Source: a virus. Taken from it: DNA of 64,000 nt. A program made the translations under genes and the position numbers. Positions 42,009-49,544 of the stretch are shown here, piece by piece (within the stretch, counting starts at the first letter, position 1; every line of letters begins with the position of its first letter). The notes under the pieces were generated by a model that did not search any database, had not been told where the DNA came from, and saw only the letters and a program-made list of their open reading frames with translations. The stretch spans positions 62,001 through 126,000 of IMG/VR virus record IMGVR_UViG_3300050821_003907; one strand, given 5' to 3'.

Positions 42009-44027
42009 GTGTCTTACTTGTTCAATGCCGAATATCTATCCTTCCAGCTAAGCTGGGAATTCCTCCAGGGATACAAGGACAAGAAGCCTAACTGGGGATT
42101 TCAGGCAGGTGCAGGGAATTCACTAGGTGAGTACTCATGGATTTCAAAGTACGCAAGGCGTAAAGATGACGGAACGCGGGAGCGTTTCTGGGAAGGTCTT
42201 GCTCGCGTCATCAACGGCATGTACTCAATCCAGCGGGACCACTGCTCTCAGTACCGACTGCCGTGGGATGAGCGCAAGGCGCAGGAATCCGCAGAAGAGG
42301 CGTACGAGCGGGCATTTGCCGGTAAGTGGTCGCCGCCAGGGCGTGGCCTGTGGATGATGGGCACTGAGCTGGTGAATGGCAAGGGTGATTCCTCGGCTCT
42401 CCAGAACTGCGCGATGGTTAGCACGGAACCTTTCAATGGTGACGCAATACTGCCTTACGTTCGCATCATGGACATGTCCATGATGGGCGTAGGTGTTGGC
42501 TTTGACACCAAAGGAGCAGGCAAGGTAGAGATTCACGAGCCGGGTCAGCCTTTTCCGCATCAGATTGGTGACAGCCGCGAGGGCTGGGTCAAGTCTGTAG
42601 CCGCTTTGCTAAGGGCTTTCTTCACGGGCGCTCGCATGCCTAACTTTGACTACTCCCAGATTCGCCCGGCAGGCGCACCAATCAAGGGCTTCGGCGGTAT
42701 CGCGGCAGGGCCAGACCCTTTGCGCAAAGGTCATGAGACTATCGTCAAGCTGCTGGCAGGGCGTGAGGGCCAGGTTCTCACTAGCACAGACGTAGTGGAC
42801 ATCGCCAATGTAATCGGCAAGCTGGTAGTCAGCGGTAATGTACGGCGCAGTGCCCAGATTGCACTCGGTGACATTCATGACAGGGATTTTCTGAAGCTGA
42901 AGGACTGGGAGCTTAATGTTGAGCGCATGGGCGCTGACGGCTGGGGCCACCTTTCAAATAACAGCATTATCGCGCACAGTGGTGATGACCTTAGCCATGT
43001 AGCTGACGCTATCCGCATGAATGGTGAGCCGGGCGTAGTCTGGCTGGACATGTGCCGCGATTACGGTCGTGTTTCTGATGGCAAGGACGGTAATGACTGG
43101 CGAGTAGCTGGCATTAATCCTTGCGCTGAGCAGCCTCTAGAGAACATGGAATGCTGCACGCTGGTGGAGACTTACCCTACTAACCACAGTGACTACCTGG
43201 ACTACCAGCGCACTCTTAAGTTTGCGTACCTGTACGGCAAGACCGTAACTCTCCTGCCTACTCGCTGGCCTGAGACCAACGCTGTGATGCAGCGTAACCG
43301 ACGTATAGGGCTGTCGATGACAGGACTAGCACAGTTCGCTGAGCATCAGGGCACGCAGGAACTCACGCTATGGCAGGACAACGCCTATGAGCATCTTCGC
43401 ATGCGTGATGCCCAGTACTCCGAATGGCTAGGCGTGCGGGAGTCTATTCGTATCACCACCATAAAGCCGTCCGGTACTGTGTCTCTACTGTACGGCGTAA
43501 CGCCGGGCGTGCACTGGCCGGTGGCCAGCGGATACTACATCCGAACGGTACGAGAGGCTAAGGGCAGCGCGGTTGCACGTGCGTTTGAGGCCGCAGGTTA
43601 CCTCGTTGAGCCGTCTGTCATGGACCCGGATAGCATGGTCGTCATCACATTGCCTGTGCAGACGCCGCCTATGCGCAGTCAGAACGATGTTTCCGTGTGG
43701 GAAAAGGTCAGCCTTGCGGCTAGCTGCCAGCGCTGGTGGTCAGACAATGCCGTGTCCGTGACAGCTACTTTCCGGCCTGATGAGTCTAACCAGATTCCTG
43801 CTGTTCTGCGTGCATTCGATGGCCAGCTAAAGAGTCTTAGCTTCCTGCCTGCTGACACGGAAACCTATCCGCAGATGCCGTACCAGATGTGCAGCCTGGA
43901 GTACTGGGAGAGCCTGCGAGACAACATCATGCCCATTGACTGGGAGGGTCTTTACATGGACGAGTCCCTGCCGGACGCTGAAGGTGAGCGGTACTGCACC
44001 ACAGATGCTTGTGAAATCAAGCGCTAA
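42009..44027 (+). CDS. nrdJ: Class II (adenosylcobalamin-dependent) ribonucleoside-triphosphate reductase
   Basis: This 672-residue protein starts at GTG 42009 with GGAGG five bases upstream. It reduces ribonucleotides to deoxyribonucleotides. By analogy with the Lactobacillus leichmannii monomeric enzyme, the thiyl-radical Cys is C372 in INPCAEQPLE with E374. The redox pair is C134 (LQNCAMVST) and C383 (ECCTLVE), and the C-terminal shuttle pair is C663/C668 (CTTDACE). Spacing matches the family. No small subunit gene is nearby, as expected for class II. With ThyX it supplies dNTPs. Confidence 0.95.
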   Translation: MSYLFNAEYLSFQLSWEFLQGYKDKKPNWGFQAGAGNSLGEYSWISKYARRKDDGTRERFWEGLARVINGMYSIQRDHCSQYRLPWDERKAQESAEEAYERAFAGKWSPPGRGLWMMGTELVNGKGDSSALQNCAMVSTEPFNGDAILPYVRIMDMSMMGVGVGFDTKGAGKVEIHEPGQPFPHQIGDSREGWVKSVAALLRAFFTGARMPNFDYSQIRPAGAPIKGFGGIAAGPDPLRKGHETIVKLLAGREGQVLTSTDVVDIANVIGKLVVSGNVRRSAQIALGDIHDRDFLKLKDWELNVERMGADGWGHLSNNSIIAHSGDDLSHVADAIRMNGEPGVVWLDMCRDYGRVSDGKDGNDWRVAGINPCAEQPLENMECCTLVETYPTNHSDYLDYQRTLKFAYLYGKTVTLLPTRWPETNAVMQRNRRIGLSMTGLAQFAEHQGTQELTLWQDNAYEHLRMRDAQYSEWLGVRESIRITTIKPSGTVSLLYGVTPGVHWPVASGYYIRTVREAKGSAVARAFEAAGYLVEPSVMDPDSMVVITLPVQTPPMRSQNDVSVWEKVSLAASCQRWWSDNAVSVTATFRPDESNQIPAVLRAFDGQLKSLSFLPADTETYPQMPYQMCSLEYWESLRDNIMPIDWEGLYMDESLPDAEGERYCTTDACEIKR

Positions 44028-44076
44028 GAATCCTCTATACTGAAGGTATAAACTCACTACGGTACGGAGATACCTA

Positions 44077-44577
44077 ATGTCGGAATCAGTAAGTGCAAAT
44101 CTTCCTGTAGCCTGGGCGACTAGTGGCCTATTCGCCAGCGGGACTGTCGATATTCCTGTAACCCCCTCTACTACTTGGCTAAATAGCCTCACGCCTTCTA
44201 GTAACGTACCTTTCCTGTACGTAGCCGGGTCTTATCAATTGTTTGCGGAAGTGTTTGATGCAGTTCCTATTGCAGGTTTCGGCAACTGGGACGGTGCTCT
44301 CACTAACCCTGGGCAGACCCTTAGTGCTATTCAGACTGTAGTTGCTGATTTCGTTGCAGCAGCAGGCGGTGGCTGGATGGTTATTGGTGATATCACTACC
44401 GGTGAAGGTGCTCTAGCAGCGGTTAATCTTTCGGCTATAACCGGCATGGGTCAGAGCGGAAACGGTATTTCGTTTAACACAGGTTCGACAGTTACTTCAG
44501 GTTACGCTCCATACGCTAACTATTCGGATGCACAGGCAGCGATTCTATCAGCTATGGGTAATTACAGCTTCCTGTAA
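44077..44577 (+). CDS. Free-standing fibre adaptor-like protein
   Basis: This 166-residue protein contains FVAAAGGGWMVIGDITTGEG and GYAPYANYSDAQAAILSAMG, which match the N-terminal module of the 28096 fibre (FVAAAGGTPWMVIGDL ... GYTPYANYAAARTAIL). No beta-helix follows. ATG 44077 is preceded by ACGGAGATACCTA; TATACT lies at 44036-44041. It may fill the same attachment site or cap fibres, and its stop overlaps the next ATG. Confidence 0.65.
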   Translation: MSESVSANLPVAWATSGLFASGTVDIPVTPSTTWLNSLTPSSNVPFLYVAGSYQLFAEVFDAVPIAGFGNWDGALTNPGQTLSAIQTVVADFVAAAGGGWMVIGDITTGEGALAAVNLSAITGMGQSGNGISFNTGSTVTSGYAPYANYSDAQAAILSAMGNYSFL

Positions 44578-45128
44578 TGAACGAGTCATCAGCTATAGCG
44601 TGGTTTCTGCACGCGCTAGATACTCCACGTGGCCACGTTATAGCTGATGAGCTAATGACCATGGCACAGTCCGCAGAATTTCCTGTAAAGCCATTCATCA
44701 CCTGGGTAGCGGTAGGGCAATGGGAAGATGTCACACTACGGAAAGCTCATGTCTGGAGCAAGCAAAATCCTACAGGGTCAGTTCTTTATACGCACACCAA
44801 AGGTGCTTTTCACGAATGGGATACCCAAGCTCCGTGGCGCAAGGGGATGGCGGAACGCTTGATGTACCCGTGGATGGCCCGGTTGCAAGACCTTACTGCT
44901 TACGATACCGTGGGCGTCTGGTGTGTTACTCCCGAAGAGTTTCCCGGCTTGGCAGACTGGCCTTATTATCCAGGTAACTTCTGGTGGGCACGAGCGAGTT
45001 ACATGTCACAGCTCACTGAGCTCCCCGTTCTCACAGAAGAGACCCGAGGAAAAGCTGAGGGGTGGGTTACTTCTGGAAACCCTGTGGTGCATGCTTTGCA
45101 GCCTGGTTGGCCTACTTTTCCCGTCTGA
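44577..45128 (+). CDS. Possible glycosyltransferase-like protein
   Basis: The protein has 183 residues from ATG 44577, overlapping the previous stop (TAATG). VLYTHTKGAFHEWDTQAPWR and PYYPGNFWWARASYMSQL recall motifs of bacterial glycosyltransferases that act on surface polysaccharide (HTKG and GNFWW patterns). No membrane segment is seen. Its place after a fibre-adaptor gene and before secreted and membrane proteins fits surface or virion glycosylation. The assignment is tentative. Confidence 0.45.
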   Translation: MNESSAIAWFLHALDTPRGHVIADELMTMAQSAEFPVKPFITWVAVGQWEDVTLRKAHVWSKQNPTGSVLYTHTKGAFHEWDTQAPWRKGMAERLMYPWMARLQDLTAYDTVGVWCVTPEEFPGLADWPYYPGNFWWARASYMSQLTELPVLTEETRGKAEGWVTSGNPVVHALQPGWPTFPV

Positions 45129-45134
45129 TATACT
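45107..45134 (+). promoter_or_regulatory. Promoter for a leaderless secreted-protein gene
   Basis: TTGGCC (45107-45112), a 16-base spacer and TATACT (45129-45134). The -10 ends seven bases before ATG 45142 and there is no ribosome-binding site, so the mRNA probably starts at or next to the ATG. Confidence 0.5.
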
Positions 45135-45141
45135 GAGGGTC

Positions 45142-45642
45142 ATGACTCTACTACGCAGGATTACAATCGCGCTAGGAGCAGTATTCATTCTCGCAGGGTT
45201 CGGGGCAGGCGTGGCATCAGCCGCCACTGTTCCTCCGCACACCCCGCCCTACGCGTTGATTCACGAACGTAATGTCAGCGATGTTCCTGTCTGGCTCAAG
45301 CTGCAAGATGCCGACCCATTCACTGGACGGTACGGCTATGAGCCGCTAGGCAACGGAATGGTATCGCACGTCCGCTGGACTAGCGTAAACAGCACTACCG
45401 TGAACGGCACGGGAGAATGGAACTATGGTTTCATGGGACTGTGCGTCAACGGTCCTGTTAGCATCGCGTTGCACGGCACCGGCTGGAAGTACGGCACCAT
45501 CAGCGTGACGCTTCTACAGTACTGGGTCACTAATACCGGAGGGCATACCGCGTGTCCGCCTGACGGACACGGCACGGCCCATTCCACGGCTCACAGCCAC
45601 CTGGCCACTAACGACCCGACTCTCAACCTGATTCATTTCTAG
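45142..45642 (+). CDS. Secreted protein with Sec signal peptide
   Basis: The protein has 166 residues from ATG 45142. The N-terminus has MTLLRRITIALGAVFILAGF and an Ala-x-Ala-type site (GVASAATVPP), a typical Sec signal peptide for residues 1-29. The mature part is beta-rich with two Cys (GLCVNGPV, TACPPDGH) and a His/Thr-rich end. It is exported by the host; a role at the cell surface, such as receptor masking or exclusion, is possible but not shown. Confidence 0.65.
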   Translation: MTLLRRITIALGAVFILAGFGAGVASAATVPPHTPPYALIHERNVSDVPVWLKLQDADPFTGRYGYEPLGNGMVSHVRWTSVNSTTVNGTGEWNYGFMGLCVNGPVSIALHGTGWKYGTISVTLLQYWVTNTGGHTACPPDGHGTAHSTAHSHLATNDPTLNLIHF

Positions 45643-45647
45643 CGGAA

Positions 45648-45685
45648 TAGTCATGCCTCGTTCAACGTTGAACGAGGCATGACTA
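45648..45685. repeat. 38-bp perfect palindrome containing the HNH start codon
   Basis: The left arm TAGTCATGCCTCGTTCAAC (45648-45666) is followed directly by its exact complement (45667-45685) with no loop. ATG 45679 lies inside the right arm. It follows the secreted-protein stop by five bases. There is no T-tract. It could terminate, act as an operator, or fold and hide the start of the endonuclease. Confidence 0.8.
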
Positions 45686-46347
45686 CTAAGTGGACGCCAC
45701 AAGAAGATAGGTATTTGGCTACGGCTGTCACGGTAGGCATGCATTCGTCTAAAATAGCTGAAAAGCTCGGGCGCACAAAAGCGGCTATACACCAGAGAAT
45801 GCAGACTAAAGGACTTAAGTCCACACTAACTTCAGGTTCGCGGCATTCTTCGGCTGTCCCTTACCAGTATAGTGCGAGCGATATAGTCGGTAATTTTGAG
45901 ATTATTAGTCCCTTGCGCCGTGGTAGCGGTGGACATATTTACCTTGTTAAAGATACTAGGTGTCACCATCAAGGTGAACTTTTGCACTTCACACGCAGAC
46001 CCCTTAATGGGCGCGTTAAGTTGTGCGAATGTCCCATACGGCTGCGTACTTCGTATGGATATCTTAAGTGGGTATGGCGGCTACCTTCAGGCAAGCTTAT
46101 TGAAGTTTTTGAGCACCGTATAGTGATGGAAGGTATTATCGGTAGAGAGCTACTGCCACATGAATCTGTTCACCACATAAACGGTGTTCGTGATGACAAT
46201 AGGCCAGAGAATTTGGAACTGTGGGTGGGTGCGGGAAGACAGCCTAGCGGAATCCGGGTCCTGGATTACGTAGCATGGCTACAGGATGAGCTGAAACGGT
46301 ACGAGGGAATACTTCTGACAAGCAACGAGTTATACTCGACGTCATGA
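45679..46347 (+). CDS. HNH homing-endonuclease-like protein, paralogue of the 14151 gene
   Basis: This 222-residue protein starts at ATG 45679 inside a 38-bp palindrome. The N-terminal helix-turn-helix is KWTPQEDRYLATAVTVG ... KLGRTKAAIHQRM. The C-terminal HNH domain is FEHRIVMEGIIGRELL, HESVHHINGVRDDNRPENLE. It has the same order of domains as the 14151 gene and a near-identical HNH core, but lacks the latter's Cys-rich middle. The stop overlaps the next ATG (ATGA). It is probably mobile. Confidence 0.85.
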   Translation: MTTKWTPQEDRYLATAVTVGMHSSKIAEKLGRTKAAIHQRMQTKGLKSTLTSGSRHSSAVPYQYSASDIVGNFEIISPLRRGSGGHIYLVKDTRCHHQGELLHFTRRPLNGRVKLCECPIRLRTSYGYLKWVWRLPSGKLIEVFEHRIVMEGIIGRELLPHESVHHINGVRDDNRPENLELWVGAGRQPSGIRVLDYVAWLQDELKRYEGILLTSNELYSTS

Positions 46348-46724
46348 CTACTATTTTGCTACTTGCCCTGCTGATAGCAGGCTTCTTCTGGTACCGAAGA
46401 GCTAGACAGGCTCGGCTGAACCAGCAGCAGGCCATGAGGCGTCTCTACAGAGGCCCTATAAGGCGTGCCAGGCGCGCTGCCTACCGGCAGCGGAAGTCCA
46501 CTCGTGGCGGGCGCTATGTCTCTAAGGAACTGCGTGCGGCCATCCTGCAACGAGACAATTTCACGTGCCAGCACTGCGGCATTAACCGCCAGACTCATCC
46601 AGATGTTCGCCTGGAGCTGGACCACATCACGCCTTATTCCTGGGGTGGCAAGACAACTTACGCTAATCTTCAGGTTCTGTGCAGGCGGTGCAACCAGCTT
46701 AAGGCCAACAAGTTCGCGGGGTAG
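46344..46724 (+). CDS. Membrane-anchored HNH nuclease-like protein
   Basis: The protein has 126 residues from ATG 46344. Residues 3-16 are hydrophobic (TILLLALLIAGFFWYRR), making an N-terminal membrane anchor, followed by a very basic linker (YRGPIRRARRAAYRQRKSTR). The HNH core has C75/C78 (FTCQHCG), D93-H94 (LELDHITPYSWGG) and C113/C116 (LCRRCNQLK). TATACT ends seven bases before the ATG. Membrane anchoring with the nuclease on the cytoplasmic side is inferred from the positive charges. It could cut DNA entering the cell. Confidence 0.75.
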   Translation: MTTILLLALLIAGFFWYRRARQARLNQQQAMRRLYRGPIRRARRAAYRQRKSTRGGRYVSKELRAAILQRDNFTCQHCGINRQTHPDVRLELDHITPYSWGGKTTYANLQVLCRRCNQLKANKFAG

Positions 46725-46727
46725 TGG

Positions 46728-47114
46728 ATGAAGAGCAAGCAAATCCTTCTCGGCCTAGTCATAGGTGCGATTGTAGTAGCGCTAATTCAGTTCTATCCAG
46801 ACTGGCAGCACTGGATAGCTTACGAGACCGGCAGTGCCAACACCTCTTCTTCGCCTCCGAATTACGATTACTGGTCGGGCTTCGGCAGTGTCTTCCCGTG
46901 GTCCATGGGAACTCTGGGTTCCTTGCTAGCGCTAATCTGGGTGCACACCAAGAAGGCAAACTGCCACACGCACAAGTGCTTGCGAATCGGCAGTTATCCT
47001 GTCGGTGATTATAAGGTATGTAAGAAGCATCACTTTGAGGCGACAGGTTCACACCCGACTATCGAGCATATTAGAGAGCATTATCAGAGGAAGCATTCGC
47101 TTTCCCAGAAATAA
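46728..47114 (+). CDS. Two-helix membrane protein with Cys/His cytoplasmic domain
   Basis: This 128-residue protein has membrane helices at about residues 4-22 (QILLGLVIGAIVVALIQF) and 56-72 (SMGTLGSLLALIWVHTK). A Cys/His motif follows (CHTHKCLRIGSYPVGDYKVCKKHH), a pattern of small actinophage membrane proteins. It precedes the endolysin-like gene and follows the membrane HNH gene, so lysis or membrane exclusion roles are both open. Confidence 0.65.
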   Translation: MKSKQILLGLVIGAIVVALIQFYPDWQHWIAYETGSANTSSSPPNYDYWSGFGSVFPWSMGTLGSLLALIWVHTKKANCHTHKCLRIGSYPVGDYKVCKKHHFEATGSHPTIEHIREHYQRKHSLSQK

Positions 47115-47164
47115 CTAAGCACGGTATCCTTTGAGAGAGTACTCAACCCTGGAGGATACCGTGC
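47102..47164 (+). promoter_or_regulatory. Promoter inside a hairpin that masks the endolysin start
   Basis: TTCCCA (47102-47107), a 17-base spacer and TATCCT (47125-47130) form a promoter. GCACGGTATCCT (47119-47130) pairs with AGGATACCGTGC (47153-47164), which covers part of GGAGG and the whole GTG start (47161). An inner TTGAG/CTCAA stem adds to it. RNA from upstream can form the 12-bp stem, and RNA started near 47137 lacks the left arm. The same logic is known for T4 lysozyme e. Confidence 0.65.
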
Positions 47165-48234
47165 CTATTGCTCGCTCTCTTAAGACCCTCAAGACGAGGG
47201 TCGCCTCGGCATTCACGCCGCAGCTTGGCGCGCTCAAGGGCACGCCTGTCATCTACATGGAAGACGCTGTAACTGTAGGCGACCTTCAGCCGGGTTATCC
47301 TGCGTACGCTGGTTACTACAACGGCACTTACGCCAACCTGACGGCAATGCGCCAGCGCTTCCCGAATGCTTACATCGTGAGCGTGTCTCCGGACGGCGCT
47401 AACGGTTCCATGTGCATCGACATTGAGCCAGGTGACGCGGTCCCTGGTGATGCTCCCGGCTTCTGGCACAACGCCAGTCACGGCGGCGCAATCAAGCCGT
47501 GGTTCTACGGCAGTGCAAGCTGGACGCAGTCTATCGTCAATGCCCTCACCGCAGCAGGAATCCCGCGTTCTGCTTACTTCATCTGGTCTGCACACTACAT
47601 CGGCGCGCACATCTGCGGACCTGGAAGTTGTGGTTACCCGCAGGCAGACGCTACTCAGTACGGCAGTAACAACGCTTACGACACGTCTATAGTACCGACT
47701 TACATGGTCGGAACTGGACCGCTTCCGCCGCCGCAGGAGCCTACAATCAGTGAAGGCAGCACCGACAAGGCTGCTGTTGACAAGCTGCGCATTCTTCTTG
47801 ACTCGCACAACGCAAAGCTAGGCAACGCTGATGGTGGCCCGGATGTGTTTGGCCCTGTAGTACTAAAGGCTGTGGAAGAATTCCAGTCTGTCAATAAGCT
47901 GGCAGCTGATGGCGTTGTTGGCCCTGTCACCTGGGCAGCCCTGTTCAGCAAGAATTCTAAGCCCATCCCGGATGGTCCCCCGCCCGTACCTCCCACGCCT
48001 GCACCTAAGGCTCTCACAGTGGCTGAGGGCGTAACCGCTACGGTTTCCTGGGATGTAGTGCCGGGCGCTACGCAGTACGTACTGCTTGTTGCTCAGCAGA
48101 ATGGCAAGGTTTCGTCTTACACGGTGGACACGCCCGGTGCTGAGATATTCGTGAACCGTGGCTGGACATACAAGGTTACCGTTCGCGCTAATGTCAAGGG
48201 TTCCCTGATTGCTTACTACACCTTGGTAGTCTAA
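47161..48234 (+). CDS. Endolysin-like protein (glycoside-hydrolase-like domain plus peptidoglycan-binding domain)
   Basis: The protein has 357 residues from GTG 47161 (GGAGG five bases upstream). Residues about 35-185 resemble a GH25/DUF1906-type barrel: MCIDIEPGDAVPGD (C85, D87, E89), PWFYGSASW, IPRSAYFIWSAHY and DATQY. A peptidoglycan-binding domain follows (about 200-265, GGPDVFGPVVLKAVEEFQ ... DGVVGPVTWAALF). A C-terminal fibronectin-like module ends it. Peptidoglycan cleavage is inferred; no signal peptide is present, so a holin would be needed. Confidence 0.75.
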   Translation: MPIARSLKTLKTRVASAFTPQLGALKGTPVIYMEDAVTVGDLQPGYPAYAGYYNGTYANLTAMRQRFPNAYIVSVSPDGANGSMCIDIEPGDAVPGDAPGFWHNASHGGAIKPWFYGSASWTQSIVNALTAAGIPRSAYFIWSAHYIGAHICGPGSCGYPQADATQYGSNNAYDTSIVPTYMVGTGPLPPPQEPTISEGSTDKAAVDKLRILLDSHNAKLGNADGGPDVFGPVVLKAVEEFQSVNKLAADGVVGPVTWAALFSKNSKPIPDGPPPVPPTPAPKALTVAEGVTATVSWDVVPGATQYVLLVAQQNGKVSSYTVDTPGAEIFVNRGWTYKVTVRANVKGSLIAYYTLVV

Positions 48235-48431
48235 CGCACACCGTGCAAATCGATACCATATTCGATAGCTGCATACTCAATCATGTCGCGGACGCGCTCC
48301 AGGGCTTCCCAGCAGTCGTCTCCAAGCTTGTCTTGGAGCGCTCCGTGATACATCTGAGTGTTGACCAGTCGCCACGCTGTCCTGACATCTTGCGCTGACC
48401 TGATAGGCGGGTTCTCAATATCGTTAGGCAT
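48231..48431 (-). CDS. Small helical protein of unknown function
   Basis: The protein has 66 residues from ATG 48431 (MPNDIENPPIRSAQDVRTAW), overlapping the upstream stop as TAATG. Its end overlaps the convergent endolysin gene by four bases. The sequence is a helical bundle with acidic ends. The function is unknown. Confidence 0.55.
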   Translation of the reverse strand: MPNDIENPPIRSAQDVRTAWRLVNTQMYHGALQDKLGDDCWEALERVRDMIEYAAIEYGIDLHGVR

Positions 48432-48673
48432 TAATCTTCCCAACCATCAGGATAAGGGCAGTGGTCGAGGGCATTGCGAAGGTAATTATCCACTAGTTCG
48501 AAATCTTCCTTAGCATCTATGCACCGGATAACAGCATCGCGAATGTAACCAGGCAGGTCGTCAGGCAATGAATTCAGGCTTAGTCCGTACTCTAGCACCA
48601 GTCCGGAGAACCCACCTTCCCAGTCAGCCTTAGCTGCCATGTCGTAACTGTTACGGTACTTGTCAGCAGTCAT
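48431..48673 (-). CDS. 80-residue hypothetical protein
   Basis: The start is ATG 48673 (MTADKYRNSYDMAAKADWEG), overlapping the previous gene by 11 bases. The product is acidic and mostly helical (LPDDLPGYIRDAVIRCIDAKED). No family is recognised; it is coupled with its neighbours. Confidence 0.55.
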   Translation of the reverse strand: MTADKYRNSYDMAAKADWEGGFSGLVLEYGLSLNSLPDDLPGYIRDAVIRCIDAKEDFELVDNYLRNALDHCPYPDGWED

Positions 48674-48794
48674 CTATGCACTCACTTCCTTCTTTTGGGT
48701 CTACTTCGCAGCAGTTCTTGCAGATAGAAGTTCCGAGAGAATCAGAATAGCTTACGACGATATGACCTTCTGGATGAAATCCTGTTCCAGCCAT
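48663..48794 (-). CDS. Small Cys-rich protein
   Basis: The protein has 43 residues from ATG 48794, with AGCGGGGGGC upstream. It contains MAGTGFHPEGHIVVSYSDSL and SICKNCCEVD ... ECIDDC, so a possible metal site. The function is unknown. Confidence 0.5.
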   Translation of the reverse strand: MAGTGFHPEGHIVVSYSDSLGTSICKNCCEVDPKEGSECIDDC

Positions 48795-48807
48795 TATAAG
48801 CCCCCCG

Positions 48808-49350
48808 CTATATACGTTTATTACCATTGCGATAGGGCCTCGTGGCATTGTATTCCATCTTGCGCAGGTAATCCAGTTCCAGGTTCAGGTCAAATAGCTG
48901 AGCGCAAGCATCCACAGTCCCAAGTAGCAGTCCCAGGCCACGACCTATTTCCTGCTCACCTGTAATCCTGTAAGACTCTGTGACACCGGCAGCGCAAGCA
49001 TGCATGTCGTTCAGGCAGCGGCTAACCATGTCATATTCATCTCGGGTGTCCATGTCCCAGGTAACGTGAGGCACAAGGTCGTGGGAAATCCGGACTTCAT
49101 AACGCCCGATATTGTCCATGGTGCGGATGAAGACATCGGCTAGCTCAATGCCAAACCCGTCAGGACCGCCAGAGTCAGACTGGTAAGGGATGAAGCGAGC
49201 GTTCTTGTATGCCTGCCAGGCTTCTGCAATCTCCGTGTGGATTAGCGCCATGGCTTCAGGTACCTGGACGACCATGTCGTCCCAGCCGTGCTTGGCACAC
49301 CAGGTCCTGACTTCATCCTTGATTTCAATCAAGCGTATCGTAGTGAACAT
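48808..49350 (-). CDS. MazG-like NTP pyrophosphohydrolase
   Basis: The protein has 180 residues from ATG 49350, overlapping the previous stop (TAATG). LIHTEIAEAWQAYKNARF and GFGIELADVFIRTMD supply the E-x-x-E ... E-x-x-D metal-binding pattern of MazG/all-alpha NTP pyrophosphatases. A second, unrecognised helical half follows. Such enzymes clean abnormal nucleotides or lower (p)ppGpp-type signals in infected cells. Confidence 0.65.
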   Translation of the reverse strand: MFTTIRLIEIKDEVRTWCAKHGWDDMVVQVPEAMALIHTEIAEAWQAYKNARFIPYQSDSGGPDGFGIELADVFIRTMDNIGRYEVRISHDLVPHVTWDMDTRDEYDMVSRCLNDMHACAAGVTESYRITGEQEIGRGLGLLLGTVDACAQLFDLNLELDYLRKMEYNATRPYRNGNKRI

Positions 49351-49535
49351 TACAGTCCCAGTTCTCTAAGAATCTTGTCGGCAAAGTCTAGTCCCTCGCG
49401 GGTGTACTCGCCAACAGGTACCCACGTATCTACATTAAACCATCCGTCGTCCCGGACGTATTCCTGAATTCTGACAGTTCCCCTGCTAACGAATGCGCGA
49501 TAACGTCCGTCTTCAGATTCCCAGTCAGCGCTCAC
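49350..49535 (-). CDS. 61-residue hypothetical protein
   Basis: The start is GTG 49535 with TAGGAG seven bases upstream. The product (MSADWESEDGRYRAFVSRG ...) has several Trp/Asp and looks like a small beta-rich domain with a C-terminal helix (LDFADKILRELGL). The function is unknown. Confidence 0.5.
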   Translation of the reverse strand: MSADWESEDGRYRAFVSRGTVRIQEYVRDDGWFNVDTWVPVGEYTREGLDFADKILRELGL

Positions 49536-49544
49536 CGGTGTCTC

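Noticed and set aside
41904-42011. Imperfect inverted repeat near the RNR start (CACGG-T-TCCT with AGGA-C-CCGTG)
   Set aside because: One mismatch, a loop of about 90 bases containing a terminator, and no internal promoter. Too weak to add to the hairpin-switch set.
47143-47808. Minus-strand reading frame of 221 codons across the endolysin
   Set aside because: Shadow of a motif-rich plus-strand gene, without a ribosome-binding site.
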